This document shows, piece after piece, positions 52,161-61,028 of a stretch of DNA of 64,000 nt (position 1 is the first letter of the stretch; every line of letters begins with the position of its first letter). Position numbers and translations under genes: made by a program. The notes beneath the pieces are model-generated. The model did not search any database. It was not told where the DNA came from and saw only the letters and a program-made list of their open reading frames with translations. The stretch covers positions 372,001-436,000 of the forward strand of contig NZ_JACBOT010000001.1 of NCBI RefSeq assembly GCF_021532275.1. Reading direction: 5' to 3'. Source of the stretch: Brevibacterium sp. UCMA 11754 (GTDB lineage: Bacteria; Actinomycetota; Actinomycetes; Actinomycetales; Brevibacteriaceae).

Positions 52161-54455
52161 CTACCCGTCGAGCTGCTCGGCGAGTTCATCCGCTGTGCGC
52201 ACCGGCAATGAACACTGCATTCCGCGGCAGACGATAGCGGTGCCCTCGGGCACGTCGACCTCTGATCCTTCCTCGTCGGGGACTCCGGTCGAATCAGTCA
52301 GCAGCGTGACCGCTGGATGTCGGGCGGCGATGCCGCTCAGCTCAGCATCACGAGTGGCGACCCGTACCGGGTTGAGCGTCCGCTCGGACTGCCACAGCGC
52401 GTGACCGCAGCCGCGCGGAGCACGTCCGGCGAGCGCCCGATAGACGCCGAGAAGCCTGTCTCGCAGGTCCAAGAGCTGACCGGTACTCAGTGGACCTTCC
52501 GGACCGTTTCCAGCACTGCTGTCGACACCGAGCTCTGCGAGCAGAAGCGCCACCTCTGCTGCGGCAGACCTGCCGGAGGGCACCGTGTTATCCACCGGAT
52601 CGGAGGCTCTCACACTCAGGATCTCGTCGCCCATTGAGTCGAAGATCTCGAGCGTCTCCCCTTCAGCAGTGAAGTCCGTGAACATCGTCGCACTCAACGA
52701 CACCAGGTCACTCACCTGCACGGACGCCCCCGGCAGCTGTCGAACTGTGATGCCGGCAGTGATGAACTGTGCCCAGTCAGCGAGTCCGGCCTGGCCTGGT
52801 CCCGGCGTGTCACCGGTGAAGCTGCGTCGGACGTTGAGCCTCGAATCGGTACCGGAATCGGCGCTCACGTCTGAGTCGCGGTCAATGCCTGCACCGGAGT
52901 CGCCGAAGCGCGCCAGCATCGCGTCCCACAGATGGACTGCCGCACTCCCCCAGCTCACCGACGCGTCCGTGCCTGCGGAAGCCCCGGCAACTCTCGTCCC
53001 GTCCGTGCCGTCTGTGGCACGGGTGTACAGCGCCGCTTCGGCCAGAGCCGTGACTGCCAGTGAATTCCATTCGGTGATCGTCTTCTCATCCCGTGCGGGC
53101 TGGGACCGCTGCTCCAGCAATTCTCTGAGCCCGGATCGTTGCGCGGCCGTCGCCGAGGTGGCCCACGGCGCGGGATGCTTCTTGTCGAAGGGGACGTCGT
53201 CCATGCCCAACCAGTCGATGATGCGAATGGCGGCGACGACGGAACCGGAGAGCTCTGCGGCGGCCGGCGAATCGACGAGTTGGAACAGCCCCTCCTGCCC
53301 CACCTCGGCGAACTCCTCGGGTGTCACGACGTAGGCGGACCCCTCTTCCAGCACGCCGTCAGCGTTGAGGGAGTCCGCGTCGAGCGCGGCGATGAATCGG
53401 TCCCCGTCGGACATGTCTGTGTTGAGGAAATTCGCGGTGTCGGTGACCTCACGTTCGGCGAGCGCCAGCCACTTCGAATCCGGGTTGAGCGCGCGTTCGA
53501 CCTTCGCCCATTGGACGGCGGCGCGCAGGTAGAGCGCATTGTCGTAGAGCATCTTCTCGAAGTGCGGCACGAACCACTGCCGGTCGACGCTGTAGCGGGC
53601 AATGCCGCCGCGCACCTGATCACGCATGCCGCCGCTCGCGATCCGTGCGAAGGTGCTGCGCACCGCGATGAGGCAGTCGAGGACGAGCTCGCCCTCGAGA
53701 TGGCCATCGGCTCCCACCCTGTCGACCTTTCCAGGAGCAAGAGCCCCATCCCTCGCCGAGGCGGTCCCACCCAAGCGCACGAACGTGGCCAAGAGCTGCA
53801 TGAGGTTCATCAGCGGCGGGAACTTCGGCGCCTTGCCGAACCCACCCCACGCGGGGTCATAGGAGTCGAGCAGGGACTCGGCTGCCGAGTCGAGTTCCTC
53901 GGCACTGAGCAGTTCCGAGGCGGCTTCGGCGGGCAACGCGTCAGAGACTGCACTGGCCATATCGGCGAGCCCACGATCCATGCGCTTGGTCATCTCGGTC
54001 ACCTCGGCGCGGCGTTCCGTCCACGACTGTGACACGGCCGCGAGCACCTGTGTGAACGCGGGCAGGTTCCCCCGCGGTGCCGGCGGGAAGTACGTCCCGG
54101 CGTAGAAGGGACTGCCTTTGGGCGTGGCGAAGATCGTCATCGGCCAGCCGCCCTGGCCGCGCATCGCCTGGAGGGCGTTCATGTAATAGGAGTCGATGTC
54201 CGGGAGTTCTTCCCGGTCGATCTTGATCGGCAGGAAGTTCTCGTTGATGATGGCCGCGATGGCCTCGTCCTCGAAGGATTCGTGGGCCATGACGTGGCAC
54301 CAGTGGCACGTGGAGTACCCGATCGAGATGAGCAGCGGCACGTCACGACGGGCCGCCTCGGCGAGGTTGCCCTTCGTCCACATCCGCCAGTCGACGGGAT
54401 TGTCGGCGTGGGCGCGAAGGTAGGGACTGGTGGACGACGTGAGTTCATTGGCCAT
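52161..54455 (-). CDS. DUF255 thioredoxin-domain protein (YyaL/SSP411-like)
   Basis: 764 residues. The N-terminal thioredoxin-like domain opens LTSSTSPYLRAHADNPVDWR and has the C-x2-C motif STCHWCHVMAHESFEDEAIA near residues 49-68. The rest is an (alpha/alpha)6 barrel of the cellobiose-epimerase/six-hairpin type (YDPAWGGFGKAPKFPPLMNL; GIARYSVDRQWFVPHFEKML; EWNSLAVTALAEAALYT). A Gly/Asp/Ser-rich insert lies near residues 520-545. The function is not established. It is convergent with the TetR gene. Confidence 0.93.
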   Translation of the reverse strand: MANELTSSTSPYLRAHADNPVDWRMWTKGNLAEAARRDVPLLISIGYSTCHWCHVMAHESFEDEAIAAIINENFLPIKIDREELPDIDSYYMNALQAMRGQGGWPMTIFATPKGSPFYAGTYFPPAPRGNLPAFTQVLAAVSQSWTERRAEVTEMTKRMDRGLADMASAVSDALPAEAASELLSAEELDSAAESLLDSYDPAWGGFGKAPKFPPLMNLMQLLATFVRLGGTASARDGALAPGKVDRVGADGHLEGELVLDCLIAVRSTFARIASGGMRDQVRGGIARYSVDRQWFVPHFEKMLYDNALYLRAAVQWAKVERALNPDSKWLALAEREVTDTANFLNTDMSDGDRFIAALDADSLNADGVLEEGSAYVVTPEEFAEVGQEGLFQLVDSPAAAELSGSVVAAIRIIDWLGMDDVPFDKKHPAPWATSATAAQRSGLRELLEQRSQPARDEKTITEWNSLAVTALAEAALYTRATDGTDGTRVAGASAGTDASVSWGSAAVHLWDAMLARFGDSGAGIDRDSDVSADSGTDSRLNVRRSFTGDTPGPGQAGLADWAQFITAGITVRQLPGASVQVSDLVSLSATMFTDFTAEGETLEIFDSMGDEILSVRASDPVDNTVPSGRSAAAEVALLLAELGVDSSAGNGPEGPLSTGQLLDLRDRLLGVYRALAGRAPRGCGHALWQSERTLNPVRVATRDAELSGIAARHPAVTLLTDSTGVPDEEGSEVDVPEGTAIVCRGMQCSLPVRTADELAEQLDG

Positions 54456-54604
54456 GGACCCAGCGTCTCATTCGGAGGCCCGACCTGAGAACCGGCGTCT
54501 CATTCCACCGGCCCTGACCGTGGCGTCGACCACTGATCGGAGCCGTCCTCTTATCGACAAGCCAAGTGGTTAAATACCATGTGGTTCTATGGGATGATTC
54601 CACC

Positions 54605-55498
54605 ATGGATGAGGAGACGTATTCGCAGACGAAAAGTCCTGGGACAGCTGCCGCCGAGGACCAGAATCCTGCACTCAGCGGCGGCCCGTCCCCGATGCGC
54701 TTCACGGTGGTCGCACTCGCGTTCGTCGTTCACTTCGTCGCCTGGATCGGCTACTGCGCACTCATGGTCGCCTCATCCAACTACTACTTCGCCCAGAGCC
54801 TGCCCACCGGAATCGCCATGTTCGTCCTGGCCTGTGTGGCCGGCGCCGCCGCCATCGTCGTCGCGCGCGAGCTCTCGCCGATCCCGCGCAGCATCGTCAC
54901 CGTGCTCAGCATTGCAATCTTCGGAATCTCCGGCATCGCCGAGGTGGTCGGACGCGTCGAACGACCGATGCCGGAACTGATGGTTCTGACCTTCGGAGAA
55001 GTTGTCACACTCATCGGCATGTTCGTGTTCCCCTTCGTCATCGCGGGGGTCCTCGTCGCAGTGGTACGCAAGCCTGAGGTGGCGGGCCGCCCGACAGCCG
55101 GCGCAGTTGCCGTGCTTCTTGTCTGTGTGGTGATCGCAGTCTGCTGCCTCCTGCCGAAGTTCGGAGTCCTCGATCCGACTGCACTGCCCTCATGGTTCCG
55201 GACGGAGTTACCGATCGCCCTGAGCTCCGGAATCGGCATGGTCGCCGCAGTGTTCCTGCTTGGGCGTGTGCAGTTCCACGCCTTATCGTTCGGCTGGTCT
55301 CTGGTCATCCGAGTCTTCGGCTTCGTCACCCTGGCTTGCGGAATGCATCTGTGCAACCTCTCGACAGGTCTGCTCGTGGGCTTCTATCCTCTTGGCGACG
55401 GCGGCAGGATGTTCTGGACGGGAGCCACGTTGGGGTTCCCCATCGGCGCAGTGGCTCTGCTCGTCTCTGTGGCAGCGGCGAGACGTCGGCTGTCTTGA
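54605..55498 (+). CDS. Multi-pass membrane protein of unknown function
   Basis: 297 residues. A polar N-terminus of about 35 residues (MDEETYSQTKSPGTAAAEDQ) precedes roughly eight predicted helices (RFTVVALAFVVHFVAWIGYC is the first; ALMVASSNYYFAQSLPTGIA follows). No conserved catalytic motif is seen and no family is recognised. The ATG at 54605 is chosen over an upstream ATG that lacks a ribosome site. It is divergent from the DUF255 gene and convergent with the GDPD gene. Confidence 0.75.
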   Translation: MDEETYSQTKSPGTAAAEDQNPALSGGPSPMRFTVVALAFVVHFVAWIGYCALMVASSNYYFAQSLPTGIAMFVLACVAGAAAIVVARELSPIPRSIVTVLSIAIFGISGIAEVVGRVERPMPELMVLTFGEVVTLIGMFVFPFVIAGVLVAVVRKPEVAGRPTAGAVAVLLVCVVIAVCCLLPKFGVLDPTALPSWFRTELPIALSSGIGMVAAVFLLGRVQFHALSFGWSLVIRVFGFVTLACGMHLCNLSTGLLVGFYPLGDGGRMFWTGATLGFPIGAVALLVSVAAARRRLS

Positions 55499-55574
55499 GA
55501 CACACTCTGCCTTCCCTCGGATCCGTTCTTTCCCGAGTCATCCCGGACCTGGTGCTCGCCTCGGCGCGCTGACC

Positions 55575-56390
55575 TCAGAGGTCTTCGACGACCGCGACGA
55601 GCCGGTCGGGCCTGTTGGTGATGATGCCATCGGCACCGAGGTCGACAGCCTTCTCCATGTCTTCGACGCTGTCGACGGTCCACACCAGGCTCGACATCCC
55701 CAGCTCGTGGACATGGCCGAGGAAGGTGGCATCGGCCGCGATGTACTGGGGATTGACCTGATCGACCCAGGTGGCGAAGTCGCGCAGTTCGTCCGGGCAG
55801 GGCCGCCCCAGAACCCCGACGGGGATCTCCGGTGCCAGCGCGTGGAACTCACGGATGAAGGCCCAGTCACCGGACTGGACGACGAGCATCCCCGCCGCCA
55901 ATGCCCGGTCCAGATAGTCGGGGGATGCGGTCAGAGATTCAACGAGCGCCTGGGCGAATCCCGGGTATCGGGTGGGGTGTTTGACTTCGAGGAGCAGCCC
56001 GGTGCGGGTCACGTGCACCAGATCGAGCACCTCGGCGAGGTGAGGGACCCGGACGCCGGCGAACGATTCAGACTTCCAGCTGCCCGCGTCGAGGCTGGCG
56101 ATCTCTGCTGTGGTCATGGACTTCACGCTGTAGTCCGTGCGGTCAGGATGGGCGACGCGGGCATCCGTCGTCCGTTCCACGGTGACGTCGTGGATGACGA
56201 CGAGTTCTCCGTCAGCATTCATGTGCACGTCGATCTCGAGCATGTCGGTGCCCTGGTCGATGGCGGCGACGAAGGCCGGGATCGTGTTCTCCGGATAGTC
56301 GGCTGACGCGCCACGATGCGCGATGACCAGAGGCGGAACCCGGGTGTGGGTGACGGCCTCGGAGGTGTGGTTTGCGAGGGTGATTGGCAT
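55575..56390 (-). CDS. Glycerophosphodiester phosphodiesterase
   Basis: 271 residues, cytosolic (no signal peptide). GDPD motifs: VIAHRGASADYPENTIPAF (catalytic His-Arg and Glu-Asn), MLEIDVHMNADGELVVIHDV (metal-binding Glu/Asp and catalytic His), LLLEVKHPTRYPGF, and VWTVDSVEDMEKAVDLGADG with the terminal IITNRPD. It hydrolyses glycerophosphodiesters to glycerol-3-phosphate and an alcohol. GAGGAG lies 8 nt before the ATG. Confidence 0.95.
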   Translation of the reverse strand: MPITLANHTSEAVTHTRVPPLVIAHRGASADYPENTIPAFVAAIDQGTDMLEIDVHMNADGELVVIHDVTVERTTDARVAHPDRTDYSVKSMTTAEIASLDAGSWKSESFAGVRVPHLAEVLDLVHVTRTGLLLEVKHPTRYPGFAQALVESLTASPDYLDRALAAGMLVVQSGDWAFIREFHALAPEIPVGVLGRPCPDELRDFATWVDQVNPQYIAADATFLGHVHELGMSSLVWTVDSVEDMEKAVDLGADGIITNRPDRLVAVVEDL

Positions 56391-56656
56391 GGCGGGGACT
56401 CCTCAGAGTTGGCGACTCGGTGCAGGCTCGAGCGGCCGATGGTGCAGTGTATTGCGGACAACCCTAAGCAACCCGAGCAATGAACGGATGATGTCTGGGT
56501 AGACGCGACGTGAATGCTAGATGGGTACAGCGTCAGCGTCGCCGACGTTCAGTTGAACCAACCAGCACCCACTAAGAATGTGTGCACCCTTCAAGCATCA
56601 GCCGCGGGATCTCGAAATCTGCCACATGGATATGTCTTTTTGAAGGAAACAATCTA
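56391..56656. other. Intergenic region between GDPD and the second island
   Basis: About 265 bases without a recognisable gene or structured RNA. Base composition turns AT-rich towards the AsnC promoter. Confidence 0.5.
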
Positions 56657-56684
56657 TTGACTTTGCATATTTGGCGAATATGAT
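56657..56684 (+). promoter_or_regulatory. Promoter of the second AsnC-type regulator with palindromic operator
   Basis: TTGACT (56657-56662) and TATGAT (56679-56684) are 16 bp apart, and six bases then lead to the GTG at 56691. The inverted repeat CATATT-TGGCG-AATATG (56666-56682) covers the spacer and the -10, so its occupancy would repress the gene. Confidence 0.65.
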
Positions 56685-56690
56685 CAGATT

Positions 56691-57722
56691 GTGAATCAAA
56701 ACACACGATCAGTCGGCGTTCTGGATCCGATCGACAGAGCCATCGTCGATGTCCTTCATCGCGATGGCCGCGCACCATGGGCAAGGGTTGCAGATCAAGT
56801 CGGAATGTCAGCGGCAACCGTTCGCCGACGCTACGAAACCATGCACAATCAGGGCGTAATTCGAGTGATTGGAGCAACCGACGTTGCTCGGCTCGGTTTG
56901 GGAACGCCGATCTACATGCGCATCTCCAACGCCCACAGAGACCTGGACGTACTCATTCCCCGGCTCAAGTCACGGAAGGAAGTTCGATCCCTCAACACAC
57001 TTCTCGGGTCCGTCGACATTGCGGCAGAAATGGTACTTCCTTCAAATGCAGACCACAGCATGCTCGTAGCAGAAATCACCGAGGGAACTGCAGCGACAGT
57101 AGAGACGCTCCTCCTCACTCACGCGTTCGCCTCCGGTCAAGACTGGGCGCCGCCGCGCGAGACGGACGAGCCTACGCGATTGGCTTCGGTGAAGACTGAA
57201 CCAGCTCCACCAATCGAGCTGTCCCAATCTGAAGCGAAGGTTCTGGGAATGCTCATGCACGACGGCCGGACTTCGCTGGGCGACCTCGCCAAGGCGATTG
57301 GCAAATCTGAGAACACTGCAACTCGGACCATTGATCAACTCCAAGAAAATGGCCTCCTCGACTTTCGGATACTCGTGGAACCGGAACGATTGGGCTTCGC
57401 CACCGAGTTTCTCCTGTGGCTGGAAGTCGAGCCTCAGCATCTCACCGAAACAGCGATCGCTCTATCGGAACACTCATCCACGAAATACCTCACCGCAACA
57501 ACCGGAAGTTTCAGCCTAGCCGGACAGTTCATCGTTCGTGACCGCACCGAGCTGTTCCACTATTCCACAAAGGTTCTCGGCTCCCTGCCCGGAATCCGCA
57601 GCGCGGAATTCTCTATCCAAACCACTACTCATAAGCGTGTTTGGACGGCGATCGAATCGGGAGTCTACGCAACCGCAGGCCTGCCGTTGGATCCAATTGA
57701 ATACCTCCAGCCACATACGTGA
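56691..57722 (+). CDS. Lrp/AsnC-type regulator with two tandem AsnC halves (second paralogue)
   Basis: 343 residues. First HTH: LDPIDRAIVDVLHRDGRAPW, ATVRRRYETMHNQGVIRVIG; second HTH near residues 175-215: SEAKVLGMLMHDGRTSLGDL, NTATRTIDQLQENGLLDFRI. Each is followed by a RAM-like ligand domain and the C-terminus has TTTHKRVWTAI. Layout and motifs match the regulator at 2307-3383. The GTG start is leaderless by promoter position. A hairpin separates it from the hydrolase gene, so it may be mostly expressed alone. Likely controls the enzymes that follow (inference). Confidence 0.87.
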   Translation: MNQNTRSVGVLDPIDRAIVDVLHRDGRAPWARVADQVGMSAATVRRRYETMHNQGVIRVIGATDVARLGLGTPIYMRISNAHRDLDVLIPRLKSRKEVRSLNTLLGSVDIAAEMVLPSNADHSMLVAEITEGTAATVETLLLTHAFASGQDWAPPRETDEPTRLASVKTEPAPPIELSQSEAKVLGMLMHDGRTSLGDLAKAIGKSENTATRTIDQLQENGLLDFRILVEPERLGFATEFLLWLEVEPQHLTETAIALSEHSSTKYLTATTGSFSLAGQFIVRDRTELFHYSTKVLGSLPGIRSAEFSIQTTTHKRVWTAIESGVYATAGLPLDPIEYLQPHT

Positions 57723-57743
57723 CAAACCGATAACGTCCACTCA

Positions 57744-57789
57744 GCCTCGGCAAGGTCGCACGGAATGGCCCGCACGTCCTTGCCGAGGC
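57744..57789. terminator. Hairpin between the AsnC gene and the hydrolase
   Basis: GCCTCGGCAAGG (57744-57755) and CCTTGCCGAGGC (57778-57789) are perfect 12-bp arms around a 22-base loop. It may be a terminator or attenuator that lowers read-through into the catabolic genes. Confidence 0.6.
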
Positions 57790-57809
57790 AACACCACAAA
57801 GGAGAATCG

Positions 57810-58754
57810 ATGTCCTTACAAAACCCTTCATCCACGGGCCCCAATACTGAGCCGTGGCAGTGGCCTGAGGAGCAGTGGCGCTCTGAAGTCAACCGCGTAC
57901 GTGCCGGACGCAGCTTGGTCGACACAGACGTCTCGCGGCGTTGGCCGGAGGAAGCTCAATGTGCCGTTCTCATTGCCTACGATTCCGATCATGAGACCCC
58001 CTATCTGCGAGACGGACAAACCTCGCCAGGCTCCCTGGCGCAGGGCGAATATGGCAGTCGGTCAGCCGTACCGAGAATTCTCGACATGCTTGCCCGTCAC
58101 GAGGTGCCCACCAGCTTCTACGTGCCTGCAGTGTCGGCCCTCCTTCACCCCCAGGACATCGAAGGATATGTTGCCGGCGGCCACGAGGTTGCCGTGCACG
58201 GGTGGATTCACGAGCGCAACACCGCCTTGCCCTATGAAGCGGAACTCGACCTCATCAGCCGGGCCGCCGACGTACTCGAAAAGCTCAGCGGCACTCGTCC
58301 GAGCGGTATACGCACACCGTCGTGGGATTTCTCGCAGTCCACGTTAAAAGTCATCAAAGAGCTAGGTTTCAGCTACGACTCATCGCTCATGGCCGATGAC
58401 GAGCCCTATGAGCTCAACGCTGATGGCGCACCGACGGGAATCATTGAGATCCCCGTCGAATGGATCAGGGACGACGCACCCTATTTCATGATGGATCGCT
58501 TCGGCGGCCTCCGTCCCCATCTCTCCCCCTACGATGTTGAGCGAATCTGGGTCGACGAATTCGAAGCTGCGCATGCCGCCGGCGGTGTATTCGAGCTGAC
58601 CCTGCACCCGCACATCAGCGGACACAGATCTCGTCTCGCAATGGTCGACCGGCTGCTTTCACACATCCGCACTTTCGACAATGTCTGGTTCGGCACGCAT
58701 GCCCAGCTCGCAGACCATCTGCGAACCAAATTCATCCTGACAACTCAAGGCTGA
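57810..58754 (+). CDS. Polysaccharide-deacetylase-fold hydrolase, PgdA/cyclic-imidase-like
   Basis: 314 residues without signal peptide. The NodB-type fold shows LIAYDSDHETPYLRDG (catalytic/metal Asp), the histidine pair in VAVHGWIHERN, IRTPSWDFSQSTLKVIKELG and LTLHPHISGHRSRL. This cytosolic branch includes Helicobacter PgdA, PuuE-type allantoinase-like enzymes and cyclic imide hydrolases, so it probably opens an amide or imide ring or removes an N-acyl group from a small molecule (inference). AAGGAG lies 6 nt before the ATG at 57810. Confidence 0.82.
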   Translation: MSLQNPSSTGPNTEPWQWPEEQWRSEVNRVRAGRSLVDTDVSRRWPEEAQCAVLIAYDSDHETPYLRDGQTSPGSLAQGEYGSRSAVPRILDMLARHEVPTSFYVPAVSALLHPQDIEGYVAGGHEVAVHGWIHERNTALPYEAELDLISRAADVLEKLSGTRPSGIRTPSWDFSQSTLKVIKELGFSYDSSLMADDEPYELNADGAPTGIIEIPVEWIRDDAPYFMMDRFGGLRPHLSPYDVERIWVDEFEAAHAAGGVFELTLHPHISGHRSRLAMVDRLLSHIRTFDNVWFGTHAQLADHLRTKFILTTQG

Positions 58755-58863
58755 CTACCAAACGCCTCAGACCTTAACGCTCATCACGGACCATCTGATC
58801 CGCATCTTTGGCGTCTCCGGAAACTCCGGAGCTCCCCGCATATTTTGAAAGCGCGGACACAAC

Positions 58864-60177
58864 ATGTCTACTGAAACACCACAGCCCCAACCGCCGCATG
58901 ACACAAAACTGTCGAAAAAGGGCCGCAAGGCACTGTTGGCCGGCGCCGTCGGCAACACCGTCGAGTGGGTCGACTGGGCGATTTACACCACGTTCTCGTC
59001 GGTCTTTGCTGTCCACTTCTTTCCAGGTGGTGACCCTGCCGCCGCACTTCTGGCTACGCTGGCCGTCTTTGCCGTCGGTTTCATCATGCGTCCCATCGGA
59101 GCAGCAGTGCTCGGCAATTACGCCGACCGCCATGGTCGCAAAAAGGGCATGGCTCTGACAATCGGCCTGATGGCCGGAGCTTCCCTCATCATCGCGATCA
59201 CTCCCGACTATTCGATGATCGGCATCTTCGCTCCGATCGTGCTCGTGTTGGCTCGCATGCTGCAGGGGTTCTCTGCAGGTGGTGAGTTCGGAGCGTCGTC
59301 GGCGTTCATGGTTGAGGCAGCAGCACCGAAACGCCGCGCCTTTGCCGGATCCTGGCAACAGGTGTCGGTGGGAGCCGGCGGCCTCATCGCTGCCGGCATC
59401 GGAGCGGTCATCACATCAGCACTCGATTCGGAGGCTCTCGACTCTTGGGGTTGGCGGCTTGCTTTTGCCCTCGGTGCACTACTCGGCCTGTTCGGTCTGT
59501 GGCTGCGCACAAACGTCGCTGAATCCGAATCGTTTGAAGCCACCAAGGCGGCCCGAGACGCCGAGCCTAAGCAGAAGAGCTCCTATCTCACCATGTTCGT
59601 TAAGTACCCGGGCGCAGTGGCTCGTGTCTTCGGCATTACGATTGCCGGCACCTTGCTCTACTACATCTGGGTCTCCTACCTCCCGACTTACGCCCACGTC
59701 GCCACGGGCCTCCCCCTCAACTTGGCGCTGACTGCGAATTTCATCGCGATCGCGTTTTTCATCTGCATGCTTCCATTCGCTGGGGTCCTTTCGGACAAGA
59801 TCGGCCGTAAGCCGACGATGTCAGCATTTGCTGCAGGGTTCCTGATTCTGGCATTTCCGTTGCTCAATATTCTCGAGAACAACTTCTGGATCTTCCTTGC
59901 TGTGGAAATTGTGGGAATGACACTGTTGCTCGGGTATTCAGCCAACTGTGCGGTAATCATGGCCGAGCAATTTCCGCCCGAGGTGCGCGCCACTGGCATT
60001 GGACTTCCCTATGCTCTGGCCGTCGCCATCTTCGGTGGAACTGCGCCTTATGTCATCACTTGGATGAACGATGCCGGAATCGGAGACAAGGTGTGGATCT
60101 ATTGTGCGGCCGCGGCCGCAGTTGGCTTGGCCGTCTACCTCACAATGCCCGAGACGAAAGGAAAGAAGCTCGCATGA
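58864..60177 (+). CDS. MHS-family MFS metabolite:H+ symporter
   Basis: 437 residues, 12 helices. MHS signatures: GAVGNTVEWVDWAIYTTFSS at helix 1, GNYADRHGRKKGMALTIGLM (motif A), LARMLQGFSAGGEFGASSAF at helix 4 and FAGVLSDKIGRKPTMSA (second-half motif A). The family (ProP, KgtP, ShiA) imports betaines, carboxylates and aromatic acids with protons. Its stop overlaps the SDR start (ATGA). The ribosome site is weak. As the only importer of this island it should bring in the pathway substrate. Confidence 0.92.
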   Translation: MSTETPQPQPPHDTKLSKKGRKALLAGAVGNTVEWVDWAIYTTFSSVFAVHFFPGGDPAAALLATLAVFAVGFIMRPIGAAVLGNYADRHGRKKGMALTIGLMAGASLIIAITPDYSMIGIFAPIVLVLARMLQGFSAGGEFGASSAFMVEAAAPKRRAFAGSWQQVSVGAGGLIAAGIGAVITSALDSEALDSWGWRLAFALGALLGLFGLWLRTNVAESESFEATKAARDAEPKQKSSYLTMFVKYPGAVARVFGITIAGTLLYYIWVSYLPTYAHVATGLPLNLALTANFIAIAFFICMLPFAGVLSDKIGRKPTMSAFAAGFLILAFPLLNILENNFWIFLAVEIVGMTLLLGYSANCAVIMAEQFPPEVRATGIGLPYALAVAIFGGTAPYVITWMNDAGIGDKVWIYCAAAAAVGLAVYLTMPETKGKKLA

Positions 60178-61028
60178 ACGAGACATTCAAGCCTCACGTC
60201 CTCATCACAGGTGCTGCGAGCGGAATCGGCAAGGAAATCGCCCATCAGTACGCCGAACAGGGCGCTCGTCTGACTGTCGTGGACTTCGATGCCGAGGCAC
60301 TCCGTTCGGCTGCAGAGGATCTTCGCCGAGATGGCACCGAGATCAATACCATCACCGCGGATCTGCGTGAGCCCCAGGCTCCAGCCTCGGTGATCGAATC
60401 CGCTTTTGCCTTCGGTCAAGTTCACGTCCTTATCAATTCCGCCGGGGTCTATCCCGCGGTACCACTTCTCAACATCACTGCTGAGATCTGGGATGCAGTC
60501 CAATCAATCAATGTTCGAGCGCCGCAACTGCTGACAGTTGAGTTCGCGAAGAGGATGGGCAATCTCGGCGACAGGCTTCCCATCGGATACCCCGCGGTCG
60601 TCAACATATCTTCGGGTGCTGCCCTCCGGGCGCGACCGGGAGCCGCTCCTTATACAACGTCGAAAGCTGCCTTGGAGATGGTCACCAAGTCGTGCGCACT
60701 GGAACTTGGTCCTGTGGGCATCCGAGTCAATGCTGTTGCCCCGGGTTTCGTCGTCGTTGACAGCGAACTCAACCGTCTCACCGATGAGTATGTATCCAAG
60801 GTATCGGCCAATCCGCTCGGGAGGAAGGGGCGGCCCGATGACATTGCTAGAGCTGTCCTCTGGCTTGCGTCCCCCGCCGCGGAATGGATCACTGGTGAGA
60901 TTCTGCGTGTCGACGGAGGATCGGCGGCGGGAGCGCTCGAGCTCCCCGTGCACTGGCCGGAGACACGCACCGAGATCGATGGCGAACCAACAACAAGGTC
61001 TGCGACGAAAGCGAGCACCAACGAATGA
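60174..61028 (+). CDS. Short-chain dehydrogenase/reductase (SDR)
   Basis: 284 residues. Classical SDR: nucleotide loop LITGAASGIGKEIAHQYAEQ, NSAGV, catalytic Ser in VVNISSGAALRARPG, YTTSKAALEMVTKSCALELG with the Tyr-x3-Lys pair, and VNAVAPGFV. The end has an extra tail of about 30 residues (GEPTTRSATKASTNE). It oxidises or reduces an alcohol/ketone with NAD(P). The true ATG at 60174 is coupled to the MFS gene; its stop overlaps the next gene by four bases. Confidence 0.92.
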   Translation: MNETFKPHVLITGAASGIGKEIAHQYAEQGARLTVVDFDAEALRSAAEDLRRDGTEINTITADLREPQAPASVIESAFAFGQVHVLINSAGVYPAVPLLNITAEIWDAVQSINVRAPQLLTVEFAKRMGNLGDRLPIGYPAVVNISSGAALRARPGAAPYTTSKAALEMVTKSCALELGPVGIRVNAVAPGFVVVDSELNRLTDEYVSKVSANPLGRKGRPDDIARAVLWLASPAAEWITGEILRVDGGSAAGALELPVHWPETRTEIDGEPTTRSATKASTNE

